Shown here piece after piece: positions 7,995-15,607 of a DNA stretch of 21,483 nt. The position numbers were made by a program, and so were the translations under genes. The first letter of the stretch is position 1. Each line of letters starts with the position of its first letter. The DNA comes from Thermohalobaculum sp050043005 (GTDB lineage: Bacteria > Pseudomonadota > Alphaproteobacteria > Rhodobacterales > Rhodobacteraceae). Under the pieces are notes generated by a model, which saw nothing but the letters and a program-made list of their open reading frames with translations, ran no database searches and was not told where the DNA came from. The stretch lies in contig JBHJIZ010000140.1 of the NCBI GenBank assembly GCA_050043005.1, positions 1-21,483 on the forward strand. Reading direction: 5' to 3'.

Positions 7995-9289
7995 GGACAC
8001 CGGCAAGAACCTATCGGGTCTGATTGGATTGTGATTCACTGATTGCGTGGAGGTGCGATCATGAATCCCAGCAGTCTTTTCAGTCTGACCGAACACCTCG
8101 AACGTCTGAGCAAGGATGGCGGTCCGCTGGAGGTTCTCGATGCGACGGTGGACTTCGAGTATTTCCGGGACTGGTTGGTCGAAGGCGTCGGTTATGGCGA
8201 TGGATCAAAGGGCGGTCGTCCTCCTTTCGATCCGGTCTCGATTTTCAAAGCTCTGATCCTGCAGGCGCAGCATAATCTTTCCGACGCCCGGATGGAGTTC
8301 ATGATCCGTGACCGGCTGTCCTGGATGCGGTTCCTTGGGTTCGACCTTGGTGCGCCGACGCCCGATGAAAACACGATCCGGCATTTCCGCAACCGCCTGA
8401 CCGAGACGGGCACGCTCAAGCGCGTGATGAAGGCCTTCGACTGGCAGCTCCACAAGAAGGGGTACATCCCAATGTCCGGGCAGATTGTGGACGCCTCCCC
8501 GGTGCCCGCGCCCAAGCAGCGGAACACCGACGTCGAGAAAGAGGCCATCAAAGCGGGCAAAACCGCCGATGAGATCCGGCCCGACCAGTCGAACAAGGCA
8601 CGCCAGAAAGACTTCAACGCGCGCTGGACCGTCAAGATCGGGGGCAAGATCCGGTACCGCCCGGATGGGACGCCCTTGCCCCAGATCGCTCTTCCTGTGT
8701 TCGGCTACAAGTCGCATATATCGATCAACCGGCGGTACGGGTTCACTCGCGAGAGCAAGGTCACGAGCGCCTCCGAGGCAGACGGACGGATGCTGAGGCA
8801 CCTCGTCACGAACGAGAACACCGCGTCCGAGGTCTGGGCCGGTTGCCATTGAGAGCGCCATTGGTCCGAGCGACAATGGCGACGCCTATCGTTCGAACAA
8901 GAACGAAAGCTGGCTGCTGAGGTATGGGCTGACCAGCCGCATCCGCATGCGTAAACCGCAAGGGCGACCGATGCCGGAGGCGACGTCACGGGCGAACGCA
9001 TGCAAGTCGGCGGTGCGAGCCCGTGTCGAGCATGTTTTCGCACATCAGAAAAACCGGTTCGGGCTGTTTGTCCGGACCATCGGGCTGGCACGGGATGAGG
9101 CAAAACTGACGCTGGCCAACCTGGCTTACGACTTCGACCGTTTGATCTTCCATGAACGCCGGGCTGGCCTGGGATGAGTCCGGCCAAAATCGAGGAAAAC
9201 ACCCCTCACTGTGATCCGGACATTTGCAGCGTCAATCCGTGGTCAACAGCGACAGCATCCCTCAAATCATCGAGTTCTTGCGGGTGTCC
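7995..9289 (+). mobile_element. IS5-family insertion sequence, copy 2 (defective)
   Basis: A 1295-bp relative of the element at 2126-3393. The left end, GGACACCGGCAAGAAC (7995-8010), and the right end, GTTCTTGCGGGTGTCC (9274-9289), are inverted repeats with one mismatch. The right flank is AGCT (9290-9293) and the left flank AGCC (7991-7994). The interrupted gene reads AAG CTT GCG (K-L-A) across the junction, which needs AGCT, so AGCC is probably a mutated duplication. Against copy 1 the inner terminal bases differ (CAAGAAC against CATTAACTG), so this is a related element and not a recent duplicate. Confidence 0.88.
8061..9177 (+). pseudogene. IS5-family transposase, frameshifted by a 37-bp insertion (copy 2)
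   Basis: The transposase of the second IS copy. ATG 8061 follows a good GGAGG (8050-8053). The frame is open from MNPSSLFSLTEHLERLS to TASEVWAGCH and a TGA at 8850-8852. Against copy 1 there are 37 extra bases, beginning at the codon for the second catalytic Asp (copy 1 VWADSAYRSK). The remaining C-terminal part is open in another frame (MRKPQGRPMPEATSRANA to the TGA at 9175-9177) and keeps the Glu motif RARVEHVFAHQK. The insertion both shifts the frame and removes an active-site residue, so this copy is inactive. Codon 36, a stop in copy 1, is CGG here. Confidence 0.88.
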
Positions 9290-9512
9290 AGCTTGCGGAA
9301 CGAAGCCACTCGGCGGCGGGCGAAATTGGGGAACTCTCTCAGCAAAGTGTAACTGTCTCGAGCCAGGTCGGCGGCGCTCTTGAGCCCTAGGCCCGAGCGT
9401 CGAGCATGCTGCAACCCTCATGGGCAATGTTTCCATCGTAGTTCAGTAACAAATCATCGGGGTAGATCAAGTCAACGAAACCATCCGCAAACTCGACTCG
9501 ATTATACATTAA

Positions 9513-9734
9513 AAGATTGAGCTTTGGCGGAAAGGGCAGCGTCTACAGCTGAACAGCTGACTGATCATTCACGGGGTCTTCTCGATCTCGTAACCTCCAA
9601 ATAGCAACACGCGAGGGAAGCCTACGCTCCGTTTACCGAGAACAGCTTCTCACCAGAGACGATTGATGCGGATCCAGCTGTTCATGCTGCATGAACGGAC
9701 GAGACGAAGATGACATACGCAGGATTATTGGCAT
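9513..9734. other. Intergenic region, nothing recognisable
   Basis: About 220 bases between the decayed chemoreceptor and the 3' end of the leftward receiver-like gene. No gene, repeat or clear terminator is visible. It may hold further decayed chemoreceptor sequence, but no motif survives. Confidence 0.4.
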
Positions 9735-10226
9735 CTACCAGTCTCGTGGGCCTGACCTGCCGCTGGAAGCAGAGGCGTGCCGTCGAGCAATGGCGTTCAG
9801 CAAGCTCGAGCGGAGGAATCCGGCGTTCACCGGCTTGAGCAGATAATCATCTGCGCCCATGGCGATCGCTTGTTTCCGGGCCTCGTAGTCGCTCAAGCGA
9901 GAGGTGACGATCATCGGCTGCGCTCGGTTTTGATCTGAAGCTCTCGCTGTGCGAATGACCTGCAAACCGAGGCCGCCGAGTGGATCGATTTCCACGCAGA
10001 CAAGATCGAACTTGCAAGCTCTCAACATCGATATTGTCTCGGTCGATTGTGCTCTGCGAACGCATTCGAATCCGAGAGCGTCGAGGATCTGCTGAAGCGC
10101 GCTTCCGTCAATGTCGTTGTTTTCTACGATGAGCGCTGAGAGCCTTGGTTTTGGTTGCTGCGGTGCGCGATTGATCAGTTTATCGATCATCGGCCGAAAC
10201 GGTAGGACGTTGTCTTGGTTCTTCAT
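9735..10226 (-). CDS. Receiver-like protein with Glu at the phosphoacceptor position
   Basis: A 163-residue single-domain response-regulator-like protein. After a 28-residue N-terminal extension, the receiver fold runs from about 29 to 150: beta-1 ALIVENN, beta-3 FDLVCVEIDPLGG, the switch Thr108 in MIVTSR, and the conserved Lys131 in LLKPV. The position of the phosphorylated Asp (normally DLxxxD) is Glu79, and the usual acidic pair is Glu35-Asn36. Glu is often regarded as an acidic mimic of a phosphorylated receiver, so the protein may be constitutively in one state or signal without phosphorylation (inference). There is no output domain. The start has only a weak ribosome binding site. It lies 22 bases downstream of a second receiver-like gene, probably in one operon. 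Confidence 0.82.
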   Translation of the reverse strand: MKNQDNVLPFRPMIDKLINRAPQQPKPRLSALIVENNDIDGSALQQILDALGFECVRRAQSTETISMLRACKFDLVCVEIDPLGGLGLQVIRTARASDQNRAQPMIVTSRLSDYEARKQAIAMGADDYLLKPVNAGFLRSSLLNAIARRHASASSGRSGPRDW

Positions 10227-10248
10227 TTCTGGTGTTTCGTGCGAATAC

Positions 10249-10710
10249 TTATTTCAGGTCAGGCGTATTTCTCAATACTGACAATAAATCGGAGAGCATG
10301 AGTGGTCTTTTGCAAAAATAGATCGACTCATGATCGGTTTTATCTGAATTTCTTTTGAGGAGTGTTCTCTGATTTGAAAGCAGTAGGATGGCGACGTTTG
10401 GGTTCTTGCCTTCGCCAGAGCGAATCTCTGAAATCAGGTCAGAACCGTCCTTCTGCAGCGGATCTGCGCCACAGATGACGAGATCAAAGCGGCGTTTCTT
10501 CACGAGCTCCAGGCATTCTACTGTCGTCCAACATAAAGACAAATCCCAGCCTAGGATCCAAGCGTAGTCTTGGATCGCGATGTTGTCCGTCGGGTCTGGT
10601 TCTACGCACAAGATACTTGGCTTGCCCACGACGGTCCCGCATATGGCGTTCGACATTTGACTACGCCGGAGTTGTGTATGTTGATCGAAGCGCGGCGAGT
10701 ATGGTTGCAT
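10249..10710 (-). CDS. Degenerate receiver-like protein lacking the acceptor Asp
   Basis: A 153-residue protein with a receiver-like pattern: SILCVEPDPTDN (beta-1), FDLVICGADPLQKDG (beta-3 and following loop), VAILLLSNQ (beta-4) and FCKRPL (conserved Lys-x-Pro). The alignment is gap-free with a typical DLxxxDxxMPxMDG block and puts Gly81 at the acceptor site. Ser112 replaces the switch Thr/Ser and Lys134 is kept. It shares an Asp-Pro-Leu motif after the acceptor position with its neighbour, suggesting a common origin. ATG 10710 is chosen because GGAG lies seven bases upstream; a longer reading from 10767 has no such site. The start lies inside the end of the gene at 10661-10939, suggesting coupled translation. 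Its role is unknown; loss of the acceptor excludes ordinary phosphorelay signalling. Confidence 0.75.
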   Translation of the reverse strand: MQPYSPRFDQHTQLRRSQMSNAICGTVVGKPSILCVEPDPTDNIAIQDYAWILGWDLSLCWTTVECLELVKKRRFDLVICGADPLQKDGSDLISEIRSGEGKNPNVAILLLSNQRTLLKRNSDKTDHESIYFCKRPLMLSDLLSVLRNTPDLK

Positions 10711-10939
10711 CGTTCTTCTCCTCGATGGACAGATGTCGAATCGCTTCACAGCGCGTTCGGGTCGCATGATCGACAGACCAACTTTCGAGCAACGCGATTA
10801 GTGCGCGGGTCGAAACGACCACAGAGTTGGATGGCTTTTGACGTTCGTCTCTTTCAACGGACCTCTCCAGCTCTGCGACGCAGGAAAGCACGGCACGGAA
10901 CAGACAGTCATCGGGTTGATCATTCACGTTGGCTACCAT
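10661..10939 (-). CDS. Small predicted helical protein, first of the receiver-like cluster
   Basis: A 92-residue open frame that I do not recognise. It is mostly helix-forming (CLFRAVLSCVAELERSVER, then STRALIALLESW) with a charged tail. It overlaps the start of the next gene by 50 bases, and the Shine-Dalgarno sequence of that gene is embedded in its codons for IEEKND. This arrangement favours it being translated. No good ribosome binding site precedes its ATG (10939). It could be a partner or regulator of the two receiver-like proteins, but that is inference from position only. Confidence 0.5.
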   Translation of the reverse strand: MVANVNDQPDDCLFRAVLSCVAELERSVERDERQKPSNSVVVSTRALIALLESWSVDHATRTRCEAIRHLSIEEKNDATILAALRSTYTTPA

Positions 10940-11163
10940 GGATGGTAAGATTGAAAGCTTGCGGCCTGGGCGACCATTCTCGCCAAAGTGGCAAACGAAG
11001 AGCTCAAAAGTCAGTACAACGCGCGTTGTAACGGGTGTTTCACCGGGCTAAACTCCGACTTCAGACACATTGGATCTGTGATTGGGGCGGTGGTTGTCTC
11101 GTTGACGAGCTTGCGGCGCGGTGCGCAGAATTCTCAGCAATGGGTCTTGGCGGCCGGTGCATA
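10940..11163. promoter_or_regulatory. Divergent intergenic region
   Basis: About 220 bases between the leftward receiver-like cluster and the rightward TPR-protein gene. By arrangement it should carry both promoters. No unambiguous -35/-10 elements or operators could be assigned by eye. A rightward frame continues upstream to a GTG at 11035, but that extension looks non-coding and has no ribosome binding site. Confidence 0.4.
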
Positions 11164-12861
11164 ATGCCTGAAAACTTTCAGAAAGACCGTCAAACGCACA
11201 CCGATGTGCTTGCGACACTCGGTCAAATTCTCGAAGGAGGAGCCATTGGTGAGAAGTCCCGCCTAAGGCAACTGTTGCGGTACCTTGTCACCGAAGAGAT
11301 CGAGGGTAGAGGTGACCGGCTCAAAGCGTACACGATTGGAACCGAAGTCTTTGGTCGGAGTGACAACTTTGACCCCAGCTCAGACAGCATCGTGCGCGTG
11401 GAAGTAAATCGCCTAAGGCAGTCACTCGATCATTTTTACTCAACCGAGGGCTCGACCGCGGTCATGCGCATCGAAATTCCGAAAGGAACGTATCGCCCCA
11501 GCTTCGTCCCGCAAAACGAAGATACGACTGCAGATCCGAGACCCCAGAGCAAAACCCTAAGTCGGATATTTCGGACCGGGCGTATCGTCCCCATTTTGGT
11601 GGCCTGTTCGTTAGCAGCTGTCGTGCTGATTTTTCTGTCGGCTCCATTCGATGCTCCAGACGCAGAGCTCGATAGAGCTTCGGATGTCGTCCCTGGCGCT
11701 ATCCGTGTGGTCGTGCAAAGCGCGGATGAAGTAGAAGACAGTCGAAGCGACGTGGCGGTGTCGAAGCGTATTGTTCGTGATCTTCGTTCGGCCCTTTCGC
11801 GTAATCCGGCTATCGAAGTCGTCGGAGAAAAGGCCACTAGAGCGGACTTTCGCATCGACAGCGCGGTGCAAGATTCAGGTGGTGCGGCTCAGTACTCCAT
11901 CGAAGTCACGAACGCCCATAGCGATGCTATCGTCTGGGCCAGGGTCTATGATCTTGAAACGGAAAACGATGATCACGAACGTTCGTTGATCAAGCATGTC
12001 TCTCGAGAGCTCAGAACCCGGTTGCTAGGGGCAACGAAAAACGTGTTGGAAGGGCGAGACCCTGGTGCTCTGTCTGCGGAACAGCTCTTCGTGATGGCGA
12101 CTTGGGTGTCAGGGCCCGCGATAAGCGCAGTCGAATGGGAGAAAGAGCGTCTCGCGCTCGCGCGGCTCGCAGTCGCGAAGGATCCTGAGTTCGGCCCTGC
12201 ATACTCTGTTCTTGCTGATAAGATTGCATACCTCGCGGCCGTTGACGCAACGATGAATAGCGAGGTCGCTTTGGAGGAAGCGGAGCGCAGTTGGAGGCGG
12301 GCGATGGAGTTGTCTCCTTTGGACGCCAACGTCGTGTTCAACGTAGCACAGGGGCAATGGCATTCGGGACGCGTCGCAGCATCTGTTCGTTCCATGACGC
12401 GAGTTGTTGAACTCGACCCCACCCACGCGCTCGCGAGCTTCTTTGCGGATGTTTACCCATACACCTGCTCGGTTGCTCCCGATGAAGTAATGAAGAGCAC
12501 AATCGCTTTTGATCGACAGCTCGCCGCGGATGACCCCATTCGCTGGATAACACTTACTTGGACAGCTTGGTTACATATGTACCGCGAGGAGTATGATCTC
12601 GCACTTGATGCTGAAGAACGTGCCGCGCAGATCTTCCAGATACCATACACGACCATTCGTCATGCGGTTCTACTCAACTTAAAAGGACGGGTAGAGGACG
12701 CGCATCATCTGATAGAGGCGCAGAGAAACAGATGGCCGAACATCGATCCTAGTCACTTTGCGGACGTCACAATGCCAAGACTGTGTGCCGAGAAGGGCGG
12801 AGGTGATCGTTTTATCGACCTGTACCATCGTTTGGTGGGCAGCCTTGAAGAGCGCAGATAA
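11164..12861 (+). CDS. Membrane-anchored TPR protein with conserved N-terminal cytoplasmic domain
   Basis: A 565-residue protein in three parts. Residues about 30-115 form a conserved block (SRLRQLLRYLVTEEIEGRGD, then LKAYTIGTEVFGRSDNFDP, SIVRVEVNRLRQSL, IPKGTYRPSF) seen at the N-terminus of many alphaproteobacterial TPR proteins, often annotated as adenylate cyclase-like or winged-helix TPR proteins. One transmembrane segment follows at about 141-160. The periplasmic part has a TolB/cyclase-associated-like region (about 175-300) and then TPR-like helices (about 330-560). No nucleotide cyclase catalytic motif is present, so it should not be called a cyclase. By analogy with CadC/ToxR-type topology it could be a membrane-bound regulator (inference). 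ATG 11164 is chosen because it leaves a normal lead-in to the conserved block; the ribosome binding site is poor. It is divergent from the receiver-like cluster. Confidence 0.72.
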   Translation: MPENFQKDRQTHTDVLATLGQILEGGAIGEKSRLRQLLRYLVTEEIEGRGDRLKAYTIGTEVFGRSDNFDPSSDSIVRVEVNRLRQSLDHFYSTEGSTAVMRIEIPKGTYRPSFVPQNEDTTADPRPQSKTLSRIFRTGRIVPILVACSLAAVVLIFLSAPFDAPDAELDRASDVVPGAIRVVVQSADEVEDSRSDVAVSKRIVRDLRSALSRNPAIEVVGEKATRADFRIDSAVQDSGGAAQYSIEVTNAHSDAIVWARVYDLETENDDHERSLIKHVSRELRTRLLGATKNVLEGRDPGALSAEQLFVMATWVSGPAISAVEWEKERLALARLAVAKDPEFGPAYSVLADKIAYLAAVDATMNSEVALEEAERSWRRAMELSPLDANVVFNVAQGQWHSGRVAASVRSMTRVVELDPTHALASFFADVYPYTCSVAPDEVMKSTIAFDRQLAADDPIRWITLTWTAWLHMYREEYDLALDAEERAAQIFQIPYTTIRHAVLLNLKGRVEDAHHLIEAQRNRWPNIDPSHFADVTMPRLCAEKGGGDRFIDLYHRLVGSLEERR

Positions 12862-13233
12862 TAGCACATTGCCTCTACCGCGAAGCGATTTAGTGCTTTG
12901 GCGTATCCCTTCAGTAGGCCTCACAGCCGTTCTTGGGGATAGCTCGTACCTTCGATTTTCGCAGCTGCAAGGAATGGCGGGAACCGAGAACGCAAGCGCA
13001 GCATTTGGCGTGGTGGTCAAGGTCAGCAACACGGAATCCGTCCAGCAACATCACGTCCGTTTCCTGCACCGACCGTATTTACTCGCCAGTGCGTCGGACG
13101 GCTGCTTTGGCGTCCCGCAATAGCGAACCGTGACCCTCGCGTGAATGGCCGCTCAGGGCCGCCAACACCTGGGGTGCTAGTTTCGTTGGCGCGGACCAGT
13201 GGCAAACCTACGGAAGGCGCCTCAATCGATACG
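12862..13233. other. Gap between convergent genes, no gene assigned
   Basis: This 370-base interval lies between convergent genes. A rightward frame runs through it to 13123 (…VVKVSNTESVQQHH…), but its only starts lie inside the upstream gene and it has no ribosome binding site. Other frames look like noise. No clear bidirectional terminator is visible. Confidence 0.4.
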
Positions 13234-14931
13234 TTATTGCAGTCTCAATTCGTCGATCATGCGATCACGCATGACGAACTTCTGCGGCTTCCCTGTTACC
13301 GTCATTGGAAACTCTTCTACGAAGCGGATGTAGCGCGGCACCTTGAAATGGGCGATCTGGCCTCGACAGAAGTCCAACACTGCTTGTGAATTCAGGCCCG
13401 GGTCGCGCGATACGATCCAGGCGCATGCTTCCTCTCCGAATTTCGGATCGGGCACGCCGAAAACCTGAGCAGCCGAGATATCCGGGTGGGTCATCAGGAA
13501 GTTCTCGATCTCGGCGGGATAGATGTTTTCGCCGCCCCGGATCAGCATGTCCTTGATACGCCCAGTGACCTTGCAGTAACCGTCTTGGTCGATCACACCC
13601 AGATCACCGGTGTGCATCCAGCCATCGCGAATTGCCTCGGTGGTGCGCTCAGGATCGTCCCAATAGCCCTGCATTACAAGGTATCCTTTGGTCAGTAACT
13701 CACCTTGCTCGCCAATCGGCAAGGTGTCACCGCTGGCGTTGACGACCCGTACCTCGACATGTGGTTGGATCGTCCCGACCGAAGATACTTTGTGTTCCAG
13801 GCTATCGTCGACCGAGGTTTGGAAGCTGACGGGAGACGTCTCGGTCATGCCATAGGCGATCGTCATCTGGTCACAATGCATTTCGTCGATCACCCGGCGC
13901 ATCAAGGGTACCGGACACGGCGCACCGGCCATGATGCCAGTCCGCAACCCCCTGAGATTGAATCGCTTGAACTCCGGGTGATCCAACATTGCCTGAAACA
14001 TGGTCGGCACGCCGTGCACGCCGTTGCAGCGCTCGGCCTCTAACGCCGTCAGTGTCTCCAATGGATCGAAGCCTTCGCCCGGGAAGACCATTTTCACGCC
14101 GTAGGCGATGGCCGCAAGGTTCCCGAGCACCATGCCAAAGCAGTGATAGAACGGCACCGGGATGCACAGCGCCTCGCCCGGCTGTAGCTTCATTGCCCGC
14201 GCAACCGAGATCGCGTTGTTGAGAATGTTGTAGTGCGTTAGAGTCGCCCCCTTGGGCGCACCTGTGGTGCCAGACGTGAACTGGATGTTGATCGGATCAT
14301 GGTGCGACAGGCCCGTAGTGATAGCGTCAAGGCGGGCGACGCCTCCTGCAGTGCCTTTCTCAATCACCTGATCGAAGTGGAAGCCCCCCGGAACCGGTCC
14401 CTCGCCTAGTTGCACGACGATGCGGAGGTGCGGCAGGCGGGCAGACTGCAACTGCCCGGGCCGGCAGTCGGCCAGCTCCGGTGCGAGTTCCTGCAGCATC
14501 TGAATGTACTCCGAGCTCTTGAAGCGCGTTGCCGCGAGGATCGCCTTGGCTCCGGTCTTGTTCAGCGCATACTCCAGCTCGGAGAGTCGGTAGGCCGGGT
14601 TGATGTTGACCAGGATTACCCCGATCCGGGCCGTCGCGAACTGTGCCAGCAGCCATTCCGGCCGGTTCGGCGACCAGATCCCGACGCGGTCTCCCTTGTA
14701 CAGCCCCAATGCAAGCAGCCCGGCCGCCAACTGATCGACTTTGTCCGAGAACTCCTGAAACGACCAGCGGTCACCATTCGACTGGAAAACGGCCGCTGGG
14801 CGTTCGCCATGACGCCGCACGACCTCCGCTAGGAAAGCCGGGATAGTAGCTTCCAGCAGCGGGCGTTCGGTCGGCCCCTTGACATGGGAAAGGCCATTTA
14901 CTGGCCGGACAGAAGGGACCGAGGCATCCAT
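13234..14931 (-). CDS. AMP-binding acyl-CoA synthetase (fatty acid--CoA ligase type)
   Basis: A 565-residue ANL-superfamily enzyme that would activate a carboxylic acid with ATP to an acyl-adenylate and pass it to CoA. Key motifs are present: the phosphate-binding loop FTSGTTGAPKGATLTHYN from about 218, YGMTETSP at about 359, HTGDLGVIDQDGYCKVTGR from about 440, GGENIYPAEIENFL after it, and the C-terminal catalytic lysine in VTGKPQKF at about 545. Length and motif order are those of medium/long-chain acyl-CoA synthetases; the chain length accepted cannot be told. ATG 14931 is well supported by AAGGAG six bases upstream; the frame continues upstream without a better start. No fatty-acid metabolism gene is adjacent, so it looks like a single cargo gene. 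It appears intact. Confidence 0.93.
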   Translation of the reverse strand: MDASVPSVRPVNGLSHVKGPTERPLLEATIPAFLAEVVRRHGERPAAVFQSNGDRWSFQEFSDKVDQLAAGLLALGLYKGDRVGIWSPNRPEWLLAQFATARIGVILVNINPAYRLSELEYALNKTGAKAILAATRFKSSEYIQMLQELAPELADCRPGQLQSARLPHLRIVVQLGEGPVPGGFHFDQVIEKGTAGGVARLDAITTGLSHHDPINIQFTSGTTGAPKGATLTHYNILNNAISVARAMKLQPGEALCIPVPFYHCFGMVLGNLAAIAYGVKMVFPGEGFDPLETLTALEAERCNGVHGVPTMFQAMLDHPEFKRFNLRGLRTGIMAGAPCPVPLMRRVIDEMHCDQMTIAYGMTETSPVSFQTSVDDSLEHKVSSVGTIQPHVEVRVVNASGDTLPIGEQGELLTKGYLVMQGYWDDPERTTEAIRDGWMHTGDLGVIDQDGYCKVTGRIKDMLIRGGENIYPAEIENFLMTHPDISAAQVFGVPDPKFGEEACAWIVSRDPGLNSQAVLDFCRGQIAHFKVPRYIRFVEEFPMTVTGKPQKFVMRDRMIDELRLQ

Positions 14932-15206
14932 TTCGCTCTCCTTTTTAGCACTTCGCGCTTGCGGGACTCTGCGAGATGGCGGCCGTAGTGACAAGGGCTG
15001 CGGATCCTCTGAGTCCTCAAGCGCGGTCGCCGATCTATACCTCGCCAAACGCCCGCGCACCTACTGGCCTCCAACGCCTGAGACCGAACGGAAGTTTCGT
15101 CCTAAATCTGTGAACTAGCTCATCCCGGTTGTTCGCACGTGCCGCGAATGGCCGTTGATGAGGACGCGACCGCAGCAATCCGACGCGGTCATGGAGCTCC
15201 GAAAAA
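14932..15206. other. Intergenic region upstream of the acyl-CoA synthetase
   Basis: About 275 bases between the synthetase start and the inverted-repeat element. Apart from the synthetase ribosome binding site (AAGGAG at about 14938-14943 on the lower strand), I see no gene or motif. The synthetase promoter should be here. Confidence 0.35.
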
Positions 15207-15363
15207 GGCCGATCTCGTTGAAAAAGTCTGCTCAAGCTGAAAAACGGCGACTTTCGCCGATCTCTCCAAAAATAGACCGTTGATAACATTGAGAAATTTC
15301 TTGCCGCCGAAAGGCGAGTTGGACAGAAAACGCCGTTTGGCGACTTTTTCAACCAAATCGGCC
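15207..15363. mobile_element. MITE-like 157-bp inverted-repeat element
   Basis: The ends are a 22-bp imperfect inverted repeat (20 of 22 match): GGCCGATCTCGTTGAAAAAG from 15207 and its partner CTTTTTCAACCAAATCGGCC ending at 15363. The inner 12 bases (GTTGAAAAAGTC with GACTTTTTCAAC) match perfectly. Inside are two short hairpins, CGGCGA-CTT-TCGCCG (15245-15259) and CGCC-GTTT-GGCG (15331-15342). There is no coding capacity. Size and structure fit a miniature inverted-repeat transposable element or an internally deleted IS. No parent element with these ends is present in the window, and no target duplication is obvious. Confidence 0.6.
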
Positions 15364-15388
15364 GCGCCTACCAGTTCGACGGTGCCTT

Positions 15389-15607
15389 TCAGAACGGCAG
15401 GAAACGCGCAAGGACATCCCAGAGCCACTTCATGAACGTTCCGATCGGTTGGATGGCAGCTACGCCCTGAATGTTGGGGCGAGCTACGCGAATTCTGGGT
15501 GATGCTGGCTGGTCCACTGGCCGTTGTCGGCCATTATGCCGGACCGCGAGCGTTGGATTGAGCAGAAGGTTGCTGCGTAACGGTTTGTCAGTCTCGTCCA
15601 CGCTCAC
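15389..15607 (-). CDS. Possible 72-codon gene coupled to the RTX/Hint gene
   Basis: A GTG-started frame whose start codon overlaps the stop codon of the RTX/Hint gene (GTGA), the classic arrangement for coupled translation. The product is unrecognised: a polar, Arg/Pro-containing N-terminal two-thirds, then a hydrophobic, Trp-rich amphipathic tail (GTFMKWLWDVLARFLPF). No independent ribosome binding site is visible. It could be a genuine small partner of the exported protein or just chance open frame in GC-rich DNA. Confidence 0.3.
   Translation of the reverse strand: MSVDETDKPLRSNLLLNPTLAVRHNGRQRPVDQPASPRIRVARPNIQGVAAIQPIGTFMKWLWDVLARFLPF

Larger units (their letters stand above)
7627..9512 (+). 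pseudogene. Second chemoreceptor, decayed and split by an IS5 copy
   Basis: A remnant of another methyl-accepting chemotaxis protein. The left part reads SSVSAELG and VVRELSHDSSDQASSAQSA, through the tip EIARQTNLLALNAPVEAARA to FAVVAAEVRK at about 7990. The frame resumes after the IS at 9290 as LAERSHSAAGEIGELSQQS, ending at a TAG (9388-9390). After that stop, GVDQVNETIRKLDSII (9459-9506) continues the family sequence with further stops and a frame disruption. The sensor, transmembrane and HAMP parts are missing; a stop lies just before 7627 and 7452-7626 holds no readable domain. The tip has Pro where family members have Ala (LNAPVEAA). It lies directly after an intact receptor, so two chemoreceptors probably once stood in tandem. 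Confidence 0.85.

Noticed and set aside
10570..11031. A 153-codon rightward frame
   Set aside because: Antisense to the receiver-like gene and the 92-aa gene; Arg/Trp/His-rich translation without a ribosome binding site.
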